The notes under the pieces: generated by a model | Told to the model about the DNA's origin: nothing | Database searches by the model: none | What the model saw: only the letters and a program-made list of their open reading frames with translations | Part shown: in pieces, positions 48,601 through 59,639 of the stretch | Layout: each line of letters opens with the position of its first letter | How positions within the stretch are numbered: position 1 is the stretch's first letter | Made by a program: the position numbers and the translations under genes | Assembly: GCA_037043015.1 (NCBI GenBank) | Contig: CM073326.1 | Coordinates: 4,933,845-4,997,844 of the forward strand | Origin: Bryum argenteum | Lineage: Eukaryota; Streptophyta; Bryopsida; Bryales; Bryaceae | DNA length: 64,000 nucleotides | Direction: 5' to 3'

Positions 48601-49436
48601 TCCAACTTTCAAATTATCCGTTTCTTCTCTAAAAATGGACACTGGAAATGCAAGAACAGATCCATGTCCTCATGGTAACACGAACCTTCAATTGCGGTTG
48701 CAGTTCCGATTGCGATTCCGATTTGCTCGTGATGACTCAGCCATTTCGGGCTCCAAGAGGCAGGATCTCTCAAAAATGCCAGATTTTCTACACACTGTAA
48801 ACCAGATATCAACACGGCAACGCCCATGGCATGGCATGATTCCATGAACGAGATCAACTCTACGGGAATCAGCAGACATCAGGAATCTGTCTATTCAAAC
48901 CCCCAATACCCCTTCCGCACGCGATTTGAGAAACACTGAAGAACTGAGACAGTCTTCCAACACAAATATGAATGACACTAGCCAGGAGTAGGCCTTCACC
49001 AAAGCACTTGTTAGCCAACGCCTCGAAGAAACTCTCCTAGCAACGTCGCAACCTTTACGCCGAGTCCGCCGAAGTCCAACTGTCCGCCACAAAACAGCGG
49101 GCGCTCTACACTGAGCAGGCGCAGGCCATTCATCCAATAATCACTGATAATTAGTACAAGAACGTAACTTCAGAGGTCCAAGCATGCACAAGAGCCATTA
49201 AGCAACCCAGAATGTAATATCTTTTAAACTTGCAAGCTGATACTCGAAAGGATCGGACTACTTCTGCAAGAGAGCTTCCAAACAATCCTGACCGAGGGCA
49301 ATGAGCTTCGCAATAGGCAAGTCGAGGATCGGAATGACACCGCATAAACTCTAAATTGTATGTGTGAGGCCCGATCGCAAAAAAAAACCCCAAAGGAACC
49401 GACTAAAATCGCTCTGCTACAGGGCAACGGTTAATG
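48601..49436. other. Less AT-rich insert ending in poly(A), unassigned
   Basis: This 0.8-kb stretch is less AT-rich than its surroundings and runs directly into a poly(A) tract. Short ORFs are open on both strands (48635-48847 plus, 48895-49137 minus, among others), none with a known motif. TTGCGGTTGCAGTTCCGATT followed by GCGATTCCGATT is a small internal repeat. It could be a captured or retroposed host fragment. Confidence 0.35.

Positions 49437-49468
<32 letters not shown>
49437..49468. repeat. Poly(A) tract
   Basis: About 32 consecutive A residues, followed by CAAACAGAAAAAACAG. Confidence 0.95.
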
Positions 49469-49469
<1 letters not shown>

Positions 49470-49813
49470 AAACAGAAAAAACAGAAAAAACAGGCACTCT
49501 TCTGTATATGAACTAGTGGGACCCGTGCCGTTGAGCACGTTCAACTTGGATTGCCTAAAGCTATAAAACATTCATAAACTTCAAATAAGTTGATACAGAA
49601 AATTTTAAAAAATCTCTTTGAGAGAAGTTCCTTTCTCAAAAGACCAACAGTCTACTCCTACTCTTTTTACTTTCAGTTCCTACTTTAATTCTAAGTCATA
49701 GATTTTTCTAAACTTTACTATCACATCTTTATCTCTTTACCATCAAGATACCCAAAAGAGCTACAATCTACTTCTAGTTTTTTTACTTTCTATTCCAATA
49801 TTGGTTGTGTGGA

Positions 49814-49879
49814 TACAGGAGGCAAGTCTCCACGACGGATTCCAGCGCGGAACCGTCGTGTGAGACAAAGCCTCCTGTA
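49814..49879. repeat. Imperfect hairpin (66 bp)
   Basis: TACAGGAGGC...CACGACGG is mirrored by CCGTCGTG...GCCTCCTGTA around a 14-nt centre (ATTCCAGCGCGGAA). Arms of about 25 nt with a few mismatches in the middle. No coding sense. Confidence 0.85.
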
Positions 49880-50007
49880 TTGTAATATAGATAGATCCGT
49901 GCTGATAAGATTGATGCTTAAAGGCATATGGCTTTCTCTGGAAATGTCTCAACTTGGAGTATACTCTGGAATGTGAAACTTCTGTATATGAATAGATCTG
50001 TGCTGAT

Positions 50008-50097
50008 AAGATCGATGCATAAAGGTATATGGTGCATGTGGAGTTTAAAGGTAAGATCGATGCATAAAGGTATATGATGCATGTGGAGTTTAAAAGT
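50008..50097 (+). repeat. 45-bp tandem duplication
   Basis: AAGATCGATGCATAAAGGTA... occurs twice in a row (from 50,008 and 50,053) with two differences. A third, shorter relative (AAGATTGATGCTTAAAGGCA) is at 49,908. Confidence 0.9.
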
Positions 50098-50118
50098 GGT
50101 TGAGAGGTGTAATGAAAC

Positions 50119-51187
50119 ATGCTTACCTTTTCTACTTCACATACATCATCCTTATCCATCTTCCTGTTGTTCACCTTGAAATTGAATTGTCTTTTCTTGA
50201 AGCTTTTTCCAACCATTCTTCTTCCCGTAAACAAATTCTTGAGAATTTGGTTCCCTACCAAATGTATTTACCTAAAAAAAAAATGAATATAAAAGTAAAT
50301 ACTAATTATTGAGATTTTGAAAACAAAAGAAACATGTGATAAATACAAAGATTATGTAAGATGAAAATGAAGAGGAAGAAAACTTACAAATTGATCACGA
50401 AGTCCTTTCAATCCTTTTGGCCCACACTTGTGACTAAACCCTTGAGATGCATATCGCAAATCTACCGCTATTTTGCATTTAGCAGACTTTGATTTTTTCT
50501 TCTCATCTTTAGTATCTTCATAAATTTTCAACCAAGACTCTTTGGAGCAACCATTTGGACGTGGAACTCTTTTAAAGTTGATGCATTCTTTGAATTTTTG
50601 TCTAAGTCTTGCTCTTCTCTCACGTATATTCCCTCCTATAGCAACTAAAACAAATTTTGATTCCCATGGGCCTGAATAAATTTTCCGCAATTTCAAGATG
50701 AACCTACTCTTTAATTCAGGACATTGTTGACTTCAAGTTAAATGCCATGGGAATTCACGATGTGCTTGGACAAAAGCATATTGCTTCATATGATCCCAAA
50801 AAGCCCTGTAGGTTCTCCTAGCGAATTAATATCACACTTAGGGATAACTGATATTGTACTGACTGTTTCACATGTACTCACATGCAAAGGTTCAGAAGAG
50901 CTACCTCCTCTATAACGTCCTCCATCCAAACATAGGGCCTCTTCTGGGGTTTGCATCTACTTATGTGTGTTGGTTTCTACATCTTGCAAAGGTTGTACTT
51001 CTTTCTCATTTAGAGAAATTAAGGGCCTTCCTCGCACAAGAGGTGTAAAAGGTACAAGACTCTGACGTGGCGGATTAGAAGTTAAACTACGTCGGTTGTA
51101 AGTGTGGAGAACATTAGTAAGGTTCGAAAGTGGCACCATGCGTTGAGAACTAGCTCCTCCAATGTTTTTGGTTTGTGGCATTCTCAT
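50119..51187 (-). pseudogene. En/Spm (Ptta-type) transposon ORF, fragmentary
   Basis: Minus-strand exons with plausible splice sites. The first ORF (51187-50957) starts MRMPQTKNIGGASSQRM and may continue to about 50,780 without a stop. A second stretch contains FVLVAIGGNIRERRARLRQK, VPRPNGCSKESWLKIYE and GLKGLRDQF before a GTAAGT donor at about 50,386. A third follows a T-rich tract and AG (about 50,273) with TFGREPNSQEFVYGKKNGW. The order of basic R/K block, W..I/L block and GREP block is that of the second ORF of plant CACTA elements. An in-frame stop near 50,742 suggests decay. Confidence 0.5.
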
Positions 51188-51858
51188 GTTTGAACCTAGT
51201 AAAAAACACTAGATATTAGTACTTTAAATACCAATTAAGAAATTTGAAACAAAAATGGAAATAGTTATAGGCTTTTCAAGATTACAGAGTGCTCTAAGTT
51301 CATTCTGAGGGGTGGAAGGGATAATGCAAGAAAAGGTCATATTAAAGTACCTGAGCAAAGCTAAAAGTTGTACACTTTATTTCATCTAGTATCCACTCGG
51401 CATCCAAGCAGACTTCTTCTGAAGCAGTTTGATAGCAAACATTCTCCTACACTGCTGCTGGACAATCTACCATCGTGCCCTCCTTGATGGTTCTGGGGCT
51501 GTAATATTTGCAGACAAGCCCACAACAGAATATTCACCGAAATAAGTGAGTCTCTTCTTTTTCCAAAACTTGCTCATGTCGACTGTACTACATGTGTTCA
51601 TATGGGCTTGGCATATCTACAGCAATGGGAGCACATATCATTGTGATATCAATTCATCAATTCATGCTTATAATTACGTTGCAAAAATCATGTCATGTGA
51701 CCGAGTTAACTTTATAGCATCTTAACCTAGTACGACACTCAATATAATAATACTTGTTTGTTGGACATATTGCTTAAATCGGAAGATCTTATGGCATTGG
51801 ATAAATAACAGATTTTCAGCTTATTACAGATATGAAGCAGTTAACCAGGAGAGAGTAT

Positions 51859-51926
51859 GTGAATGAAGACTCACAGTGAACAGCAGTGGCTTGTGAATGA
51901 AGACTCACAGTGAACAGCAGTGGCTT
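51859..51926 (+). repeat. 34-bp tandem duplication
   Basis: GTGAATGAAGACTCACAGTG... occurs twice, from 51,859 and 51,893, without differences. Confidence 0.95.
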
Positions 51927-51992
51927 TTCAAGCGGTATTACCAGAGGAGACTGCAGGAGGCTGCAAATCGGCTGTTACCAAGTCGTTTGGTA

Positions 51993-52116
51993 GAGCGCCC
52001 TCGGTGAACTCGCCTGTTCGGTGGAACTGTGTGTTATGATCATACAAGAGAATGGAGCGCTCTCGGTGAACTCGCCTGTTCGGTGGAGCTGTGTGTTATG
52101 ATCATATGAGAGAATA
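51993..52116 (+). repeat. 62-bp tandem duplication
   Basis: GAGCGCCCTCGGTGAACTCG... and GAGCGCTCTCGGTGAACTCG..., period 62, a few substitutions. Confidence 0.92.
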
Positions 52117-53472
52117 GGACAGTGAGACCAACAAAGAAAAGCACAACAACAAGGTACGCAAGACTTTTTCCACCGATGTTCGAACATCGTTTCCATATTC
52201 TCAGAAGAAAATAGCAGCCATCTCCTTATTACATGTACTCACCTCTTTAAATTACTGTTTCTCCGTGTTGTCCAGGCGATTTGTAACAAACCCGCACGAA
52301 GCTGTTGAACAATAATAGTTGACTCAAGCCGTTGCAAATCGGTGTTTGGAAAGAAAGCAAAGGAGGAATTAAGCTCCTGTTCCGCAAGCTACAGACTTCG
52401 AAACCCTCCTGGTGGTGTGAGTACTACGATCCTGAGGCTCTTGCGTTCGCATTCGCGATAAGGCTTCCTTGTCACAGGTAAATATCTTATCCCGTTTTAG
52501 CATGAATTTTAGGGAGGGCTACGAGGTTGCTTGCAGGACTTGGTTCTATCTTGCTTACAGTAGGACTCTTACCAGTGTTAATTTACTCAAATATTATTTT
52601 TGAGCTCCCTCAAGCTCAATAGAAACTGTTGGTTCTTTTTGATACTGTTGGTTATTTTCAATATTGTTGGTTCTTTTCGATACTGTTGGCTCAATAGTCA
52701 ATAGAAGATTCTTTTCGATTTGGTTTCTGGTTTACCGTTAGAATCCTGAAAAAAAAGAAAGTATCATACATGTAACTGGTGTTTGTCTTGTCATACATGA
52801 TCAGTTTTGGAATAGTAGTAATGATGTTTTTTGTCCTCATAAACTTAAGGGCTATGACTCCTTTCTCTAAATAGCATCAAAAATGAAAACAAAATTATGC
52901 TGTGGTGATATAGTAGTGAAAATAGACATATGCCTTTTGAAACGTACATTTTTTCTACTTCATGTATTATATTTTCATTACTCATAAGCTGTGATTTCAA
53001 TGTTTGAATTTTAAGTTCCATTAGGTCAGTACCAAGGCTTCTTCATGAATTAATTATTTCATAAGCTTTGATTTCAATATTAGAATTTTAAGTTATGTGA
53101 GAGGTCACTACAAAGGTTCTTCATGAATTAGTTATGTTCATGAAAAGAATTTCATGAACATATAACTTTTCTAATTTGAATAAGTACTTCTCTAATTTGA
53201 ATTCTATGTACCTTTCTCGGTCAACATCTTTAACGTCGCTTGAGATTATGGACCAAGAGCCTTGACGAACATAATCAAAATCATTTTCATATTCATGACT
53301 CTTGGTGTGACCTTAAAAATACAAAATGACCAAGAAATTAATAACATTTTTTTAATCATGGCTCTTGGCCAAAAGCCGTGACCATGATAAATCAAGACTG
53401 AAATTTTTAAGTGGTTTGGTTACTCTTGTACTGTAAAGTGGATTTGGACAATTACAATTTTAAGCTCAGTTT

Positions 53473-53516
<44 letters not shown>

Positions 53517-53939
53517 TATTTATTTTTATGATTTATAAAAAAATTTCCAGCCCTTTTTTCTCATTTAAAAAAAAATCTCATTCTAGCCAACTTATGATTT
53601 TTGAGCGGCATGGCCTCTTTGATTGTAGTTGAATCAAGGTTTCGCTTTAACTCAATTATAATCAAGTAGATTATGAAAACATTATCACCTATGGAAAATT
53701 GTAGCATACTTTGGGGAACTCAAAGTTTGTGGTCATTCTCCTTAAGTTTTTCAACTAAAGGTAGTATGAAGCCAAAATGACCGAGAGTACTTTATTCTCC
53801 AATCACTGAGTTTAAAGGCTATGGTTGATTTTCATGGTCCATAGGGTTAAAGAACCCTTAACTTGAACTTGTTTGTCAATTATGAATGTTTTTAAGAAAA
53901 AATGTGACGTCTATATTAAGTTTTCCGAGATTTGGTATG
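52117..53939. other. CACTA interior without recognised gene
   Basis: Mostly AT-rich. 52,250-52,480 is less AT-rich and has possible splice-like sites but no ORF with a motif. Between 52,620 and 52,700 GTTGGTTCTTTTYGATACT recurs. A (TA)n tract lies at 53,479-53,512. Confidence 0.4.
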
Positions 53940-53943
53940 TTAA

Positions 53944-54540
53944 CCCCTAAAGGCCCAAGCGTTTTTGCAACCTCCAATCTCAAAATCTGCGATTTTTGAC
54001 CACATTGTGGAGTTTGGAGTATGGCATAAATTTTTATTGTATTCTGGAACATTCAACCGTAAGATCTTGAACCTAACTTCATCCATGATTACCATGTCAA
54101 ATCTCAACCGTTGGATCTGCACCATTTGTGAGATCATAACGTTCAAAGTTGATGCAGAAATTTTTTTGTGGCTTGCCCGAAAGACATAGTCTACTTGGTG
54201 CAAAGGGAGACTTGGTGATTGTTACCCTAAACATTTTGCTAGTATTTTTTTCCATGTTAGAAATCAAGTTGGCCACACCCATGCAAAATTTTAGACACTC
54301 ATTCCACTTTTTGGACCTTCATACAATTTTTTTTCTAGAAGGAGGCAAAAAAGTACTCTAAGTGAACAAATTGGGGTTCTAATACAAATCCACCATCAAC
54401 TTTTTGAATTTTTCAAAAGTGAACGGTGAAAATGTTCCTTTACACAAATCAGAGTCATGGGGGAAAAAAATTTGAAAAAAGTAAAATCTCAATTATTGAC
54501 AATTTTGGAGAACATAAACACACATATGCAAATTAGTAAA
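53944..54540. other. piggyBac 3' subterminal region
   Basis: Contains AACCGTAAGATCTTGAACCT and AACCGTTGGATCTGCACCAT, then GAGATCATAACGTTCAAAGT. Related sequence occurs in the three TTAA MITEs and at 63,680-63,780, in the same position relative to the end in the latter. Likely transposase-recognition sequence. Confidence 0.55.
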
Positions 54541-55090
54541 TGGACGGGCAACAAAGAAGAATGGGAACCCATTCTCAATCTTACGGGCCCATTGCTGGCA
54601 ATATGGCAGAGCTATGAATAGCCTACTGCCACCATAAATACTTTGCCTAATATTCTATGTAGATAGCTATGACATGTGTCACTTGCAATAAAGGGAGGGC
54701 TTTCTTCCCGTTGCTCCCCACCGTTACTAAGCTCCCTAAGCTCTTTATAAGTTCCCTATAAAAAGATGATCTGACAAAAAGGCCCACGCTTGCAACGACA
54801 AAGTGGATTTGACTGGCACCTTGGGGAGCCACATGAGGTGGCAGGAATTTCGTGATCTGGAAAGAGCCGAGCTGGAGGAGCTGGCCCGCCTTGCTGCCGT
54901 CCCTGGCCACCACTTGTACCGTGCAGTAGGCGCACTGATTGAAGCCCCCTTTGCGAAGTCGTTCTCCAGGGCACAAAATAGAATTCTCCTAACTGGAGAA
55001 AGGACTCCAGGGATTGCCGAACACCTACAAAATCACCAAAATTTATCAATTTACAAGAATTCTAATGTAACTAATAAAAAATAAATTATC
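54541..55090 (-). other. piggyBac interior with unassigned ORFs
   Basis: Two overlapping minus-strand ORFs (54647-54976 and 54756-55049) are open in a less AT-rich patch. One contains QCAYCTVQVVARDG. No family is recognised, and whether they are translated is unclear. Confidence 0.3.
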
Positions 55091-55405
55091 CATAAGCATA
55101 GTATTATTCATAGTATTATTACTAACTTTTGTATGTGGGGTAAGAAACAAAGCAAAGAATTATTCACAAGCAATATTCAAATTATTGTGGTGTCATTTGT
55201 TTGTGGGGTAAGAAATAAAGCAAAGTATTATTCATAACTCAACTACTATTCATATTTGTTTGTGGGATAAAAAACATAGCAAAGTATTATTCACAAGCAA
55301 AGTACTATTCATATTATTATTACTAACGTTTGTTTGTGGGGTTCGAAATAAAGCAAAGTATTATTCACAAGGAAAGTACTATTATTCACAAGCAAAGTAC
55401 TATAT
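55090..55405 (+). repeat. Degenerate tandem repeat inside the piggyBac element
   Basis: Units of about 60-70 bp with TTTGTTTGTGGGGTAAGAAA, AAAGCAAAGTATTATTCACA and AGCAAAGTACTATTCAT, four to five copies with internal deletions. It lies just downstream of the transposase C-terminus. Confidence 0.8.
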
Positions 55406-55471
55406 GCGCAAAATGTGGGGTAACAAACTTGAGCTTCCTCTTTGTATGCAAAAAGAAATACTTACATTCAC

Positions 55472-58112
55472 TCACATATGGCGTTGGCGTCGTATGGCAA
55501 TATCTGTGTGCCACTTCTCAAAGCAACCTCGATTGAGACACATCCATTTGTCTCCACACTTCCGGCAGTAATAATGTGGTTCAAATTTTTGGCAAACCAC
55601 ACACCGACGTCGTAATTTTGTATATGTGGGTACACAAATCAATGGCGTGTTCCTTGCTCGAGGAATATCCGCGGGTGTGAATCTCTCATAGGCCACCCTT
55701 GAAGAAGGGCTTCACATAAGCCCTTCTTGAATTGAAGGTGTGTCATCGGCGTGCGGTTATATCGATAGTGTTTCACACACTCCAAATAATATATATACAT
55801 GTTGACAATCGAGACATCCAATAAGAAGAAAAAATACGGTGCCACCACTTGTGGCTCCGTACTTGGCATGAATAGGATGCTCGGAGTTGATCGGCAACAT
55901 CTACACCTCGCATGTGAGTTGTATATTCTTTCAAAATCGGGGATGTTAGAATCATTTCACGACTTGCACCATTTCGCCGAGGGACCGTTACTACCTTCTC
56001 ACATGGGGGTTGAATTGGCAAATAATGAGTGGAAATAAGAAGCACGGGCTTCTTATCCTTCCACATAACACATGATATCGTGCGGGTGTCATGCATTTTC
56101 CATAAAGTTGTGCCTTGAGGCACATTTTTGAAAGAATTGGTGTTTTTCAAATCTAAGGGAAGACCAACCCGGTTTGCCCTTATTGTCCCACATGCATACA
56201 TTTCCCGTGATAAAAGAGTTGTGAAAAGTCCAAAACTAGTGAAGTAATTATCCATTGTCACGCAATGGCCTAAGTTCCAAAGGCCATCCACTAACCTCAT
56301 AACTACATTATGGGCCAATCGAGCATCGCCAAGAACAATATTAGGTTGTTCTATGGGAAGGGGGGCTACAATATTGTCTTTTCCACAATAGATCTCGAAA
56401 TTCCATACGAACTTTGAAATCGAGCATGCCAAACACCAAACCTTCAAGCCCCACTTTTGAGGCTTCTTAGGCATATATTGACGTATCGGTGAATATGTCC
56501 CCTTATAGCGAATCATCATTTCATCAATGGTCAAATATTTTCCAAGAAACCATGCCTTTTTACATTGATCTCTCATAGCATTGACTAACCATCTTGTTTG
56601 ACCGATTTTGTCATAACCCGGGTCCCCTCTAGTTTGTCCTTCCATGTTTGTAAGATGGAGACATCTCCTAATGTCTTGAAATCGGGCCCGTGTAAATATA
56701 TTTGAAATACTTGGGCATCCAAAGAGGTCATCACGCATCCAATATGTTCTTACATTAGGTTGAACCCTCAACCCCATATATATGGCTAAGGCCATAAATG
56801 CTTTGAGGCTCGAAATTGTCATATTCTCCCAAGTAGGACCACCTTTGGTATTTCCATGCTCATCTAAAGGAGCATTTGCATACCGATTAGTTTCTTGAAC
56901 AATAGTGGCCAACATGTGTGGAGTCCAAAAGAGGCCAAATAAATCCATAAAACTTGGCATACCACGATGATGACGAGAAGGACCCATGGGTTTCCCCAAA
57001 AATGATATCGGCATTGGATTATACATAATACTTGGGTTTCCCCAAGTCTCATTCCTAAATTGCCACCTAATATCCTCTTGTTGATGGGGTAACCCATCGT
57101 TACGATTATCTCCATCACTATCAGAGGCACTTTCAAAATTGGGTAAGTCCTCACTATCATTCCCACCCAAATCATCCCTCACACCATTGCGTGTCATTCT
57201 CCTTCTTATTATATGTTCTTCCTCAACATCATCATCCCACTCCATATTATTATTACCGCCCTCAGTATCATTGCCATAGAATTCTCCAGGCCCAATACCA
57301 GTACTTCTCTCCCCAATAAAAATATTTGGCTGCAATGTGAATTGACCAATATTTTCTTCTGAAGTCACAACTACTGGTTGCCCTTGTAGCCCAAGCGTAT
57401 GGCCTGTAAGGGGAAGGCCAGAAGGCGATGCACCCGCCACAGGAAGGCCCTGGTGCCCGGGTAAGCAGGCGTGCCGGCCGTTGCTGCTGTTCGGCTGGAG
57501 ATGCCCCGCTGCGCTCGGCGCCGGACCCCAGCTGGCAGCCGACGCGCTTGACTCGCCGACGTGGCCCGACCTCGTGGCCGCGGCGCTGTGCCAGCCCGCA
57601 GTCCGCCGGCTTGAGTCCCATACTAGTCGCAACGCCGTTGCATCACCGCAATCTTGGTCGACGCCTAGCTGCAGCGCTGGTCCGTGCATCTCACCACTCC
57701 CGCTTGCTTCTTCGGGATCAGGTCCAGCATTGTAGATCTCACCACCTCTCTTCCGTCCTCTTCGGCCAAAGTTTATTGCTGCAAGCAAGACTTCAGGTGG
57801 CCAGAGGATATCCTCAAGACTTGCAGCTCTCTCCATACCACTATCATCTTCTCCTTCTTCATTACACAATTCTTCTGAGCTTGGGTAATACGCATGCACT
57901 GGAGATTGCGAATTCAAGTACTCGCCGTTGAAGCCAACATCTGTATCAGGGAAGGTCATGAGCTCAACTCCAGGTCCTAGATCTGGCAATTCTTGATGTT
58001 GAGGAGGTAATATTGCTTCAGGACTAGATGGTGGGCTTGGAGGAACCGTAGTTGGTTCCGGTTTGTTCTGTAGACGTGAACTCCTTCTCATTGGAATATT
58101 GTCCCACTCCAT
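55472..58112 (-). pseudogene. piggyBac transposase, split by two frame changes
   Basis: The main ORF (58112-55773, 779 residues) has an acidic, low-complexity N-terminal half and a DDE_Tnp_1_7-type core from about residue 385. Catalytic aspartates: LTIDEMMIRYKG (Asp530), MDNYFTSFGLF (Asp621), RGVDVADQLRASY (Asp738). At a T6 run near 55,815 the frame shifts and the helix continues in the next frame (DVSIVNMYIYYLE); near 55,690 it shifts again into a third frame that ends with the Cys-rich zinc domain RRRCVVCQKFEPHYYCRKC and CLNRGCFEKWH (to 55,472). In piggyBac the Cys-rich domain binds the element ends. One base at each point would account for the breaks, so decay is recent or the assembly has errors. 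Residues 145-240 come from a GC-rich patch unlike the rest. Confidence 0.9.
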
Positions 58113-58133
58113 CTGTATTCTCCAAGTTAGACA

Positions 58134-58574
58134 TTACTCATAACTCTCAACTATGAAATTTAGGTACATGTTACACAAGAGATACTCACCTCCTTTGACT
58201 TCTTCCATGATCGACGTGGAGGCATTGCTTGTATCGGGCCAAGTAGATTTGACAATATCAAGAAATTCTTGCTCAAAAGCGTGTTGATCAACCCACCCTA
58301 GAATATGTGCGGCTTGCCTGTAGAAATGGTGTCGGAAATTATTTGCTTGTGGATTTCTTGGCCAAGCTTTGGACTTCTTACGAACGCGTAAACTGCGCAA
58401 ATGTTTTTGATCAAGCAGTGAAAGGAGGTCATGAATCTGATGTGCTCGAAGGTGTTTGCGTACAGCCCAGGAACGAAGGCGAGCTTCTGGATCGGCAGAT
58501 GGAGGCGGCAATGTCGAAATAAGAAGTGGCTGCAAGTTTCCGACACTCACAACCGCAGTATTGGGTTCCTGCAT
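58134..58574 (-). CDS. piggyBac accessory ORF or upstream exon, 146 residues
   Basis: Starts MQEPNTAVVSVGN and contains VRKHLRAHQIHDLLSLLDQK, then RQAAHILGWVDQHAFEQEFL and IVKSTWPDTSNA; helical and basic, with no family recognised. After MEEVKG there is a strong donor GTGAGT at about 58,188, and an acceptor TACAG just before the transposase ATG at 58,112, so it may be an upstream exon of the transposase. Joined that way the frames do not agree, so either the ORF is separate or this copy has one more indel. Confidence 0.4.
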   Translation of the reverse strand: MQEPNTAVVSVGNLQPLLISTLPPPSADPEARLRSWAVRKHLRAHQIHDLLSLLDQKHLRSLRVRKKSKAWPRNPQANNFRHHFYRQAAHILGWVDQHAFEQEFLDIVKSTWPDTSNASTSIMEEVKGGEYLLCNMYLNFIVESYE

Positions 58575-58607
58575 ATGGTCATATTAGTCAGTTGATGTGA
58601 TGTCAGT

Positions 58608-59102
58608 TTACCATGCAAGTTCCACATGCAAACCAAGTTCATGTTCATGTATTCGAACCCGTTGATGTGATCGCTCCTCGATCTGTGCAATCATCTGATC
58701 GCTCACTGGCGCATGGGCTGCCGAAGTTGGTGATGATCTGCAGGCTGCCGAACTTGATGCAGCGGCGACCTTGAAGCTGGACGGTCGGAGGCAGCTGCAG
58801 TACGCCTCCGAAGGAACTCGTCGACCTCCCTGGCACGTACAGTTCGCCGCCGATTCCTCTCGCTGAAGCTCAACCTCGGCGGCAAGTACAGTTGGACCAC
58901 GAAGGAGCTGTTCGATCTCCCTGGCCGAAGACTCTACTGCGTAATCACCATTTTCAGTGCTCTGATCATTTTCGGTCCATACTGGCACCTCGATGAATCC
59001 TTCTCCTACTGTTGCACTCGCCTCTCTCGAATCGGTAGTTGCTAGTGAAATGATGGCAGCAGTCACAGGAACCCCGTCCAAAGAATTTGCAAAACTAGCC
59101 AT
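58608..59102 (-). CDS. piggyBac accessory ORF, 164 residues
   Basis: Starts MASFANSLDGVPVTAAIISL, about 540 bp inside the piggyBac right end, and ends HELGLHVELAW. Acidic and serine-rich, no motif recognised. The stop overlaps GGTAAACT, a possible donor, and ATATGCAG precedes the next ORF. It may be the first exon of a longer transposase transcript, but no frame-consistent splice is certain. Confidence 0.35.
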   Translation of the reverse strand: MASFANSLDGVPVTAAIISLATTDSREASATVGEGFIEVPVWTENDQSTENGDYAVESSAREIEQLLRGPTVLAAEVELQREESAANCTCQGGRRVPSEAYCSCLRPSSFKVAAASSSAACRSSPTSAAHAPVSDQMIAQIEERSHQRVRIHEHELGLHVELAW

Positions 59103-59639
59103 AATGGATTTTTGTTACTTTTGAAATATGCTTTGGATTTGATGTATGCTGTTTGTTGTTCCCAACATCTTTCCATGAGTTTCTCATTCAAATTCTGAAA
59201 TTTGAATCGCCCCATGTCAGTGTGTTCTCAGCCGCCAGTTTCACGAAGTTTGTAGTTATGACATGTATTTGGAGGGGGCGTCAATCTTTGGCCAGTCCCA
59301 AAGCATTCAATTCTGCCGAATGTTGGGTCCTCCAAAACCCTGCTTGGAACCCCTGCCCCTCTGGAGTTTTCTCGAGTGACCCTCGCAACTGCCCCCATTT
59401 CCACCTTGTTCCTTAGTGGCCACAACAACAACCCGTTCTGCCCTTTCTCAACTCCAAATCAAAAATTTGCTCTACAAGGCACTAAAATTGGAATCTTACT
59501 TTGCAAATTTTACCACACACAATTACTATGTTTCCCGACACACACACCAAATTACAGCCCAAAACACCAAAATTTGACCTCTCATCTAAGGTGCCCAAAA
59601 CTGCAAAACGCCGATTCGGCTTTCCTGGGCCTTTAGGGG
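59103..59639 (-). other. piggyBac 5' end region
   Basis: Probable promoter side of the element. No clear TATA box. Outermost part (inward, minus strand) reads CCCCTAAAGGCCCAGGAAAG, then CCGAATCGGCGTTTTGCAG. Confidence 0.45.
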
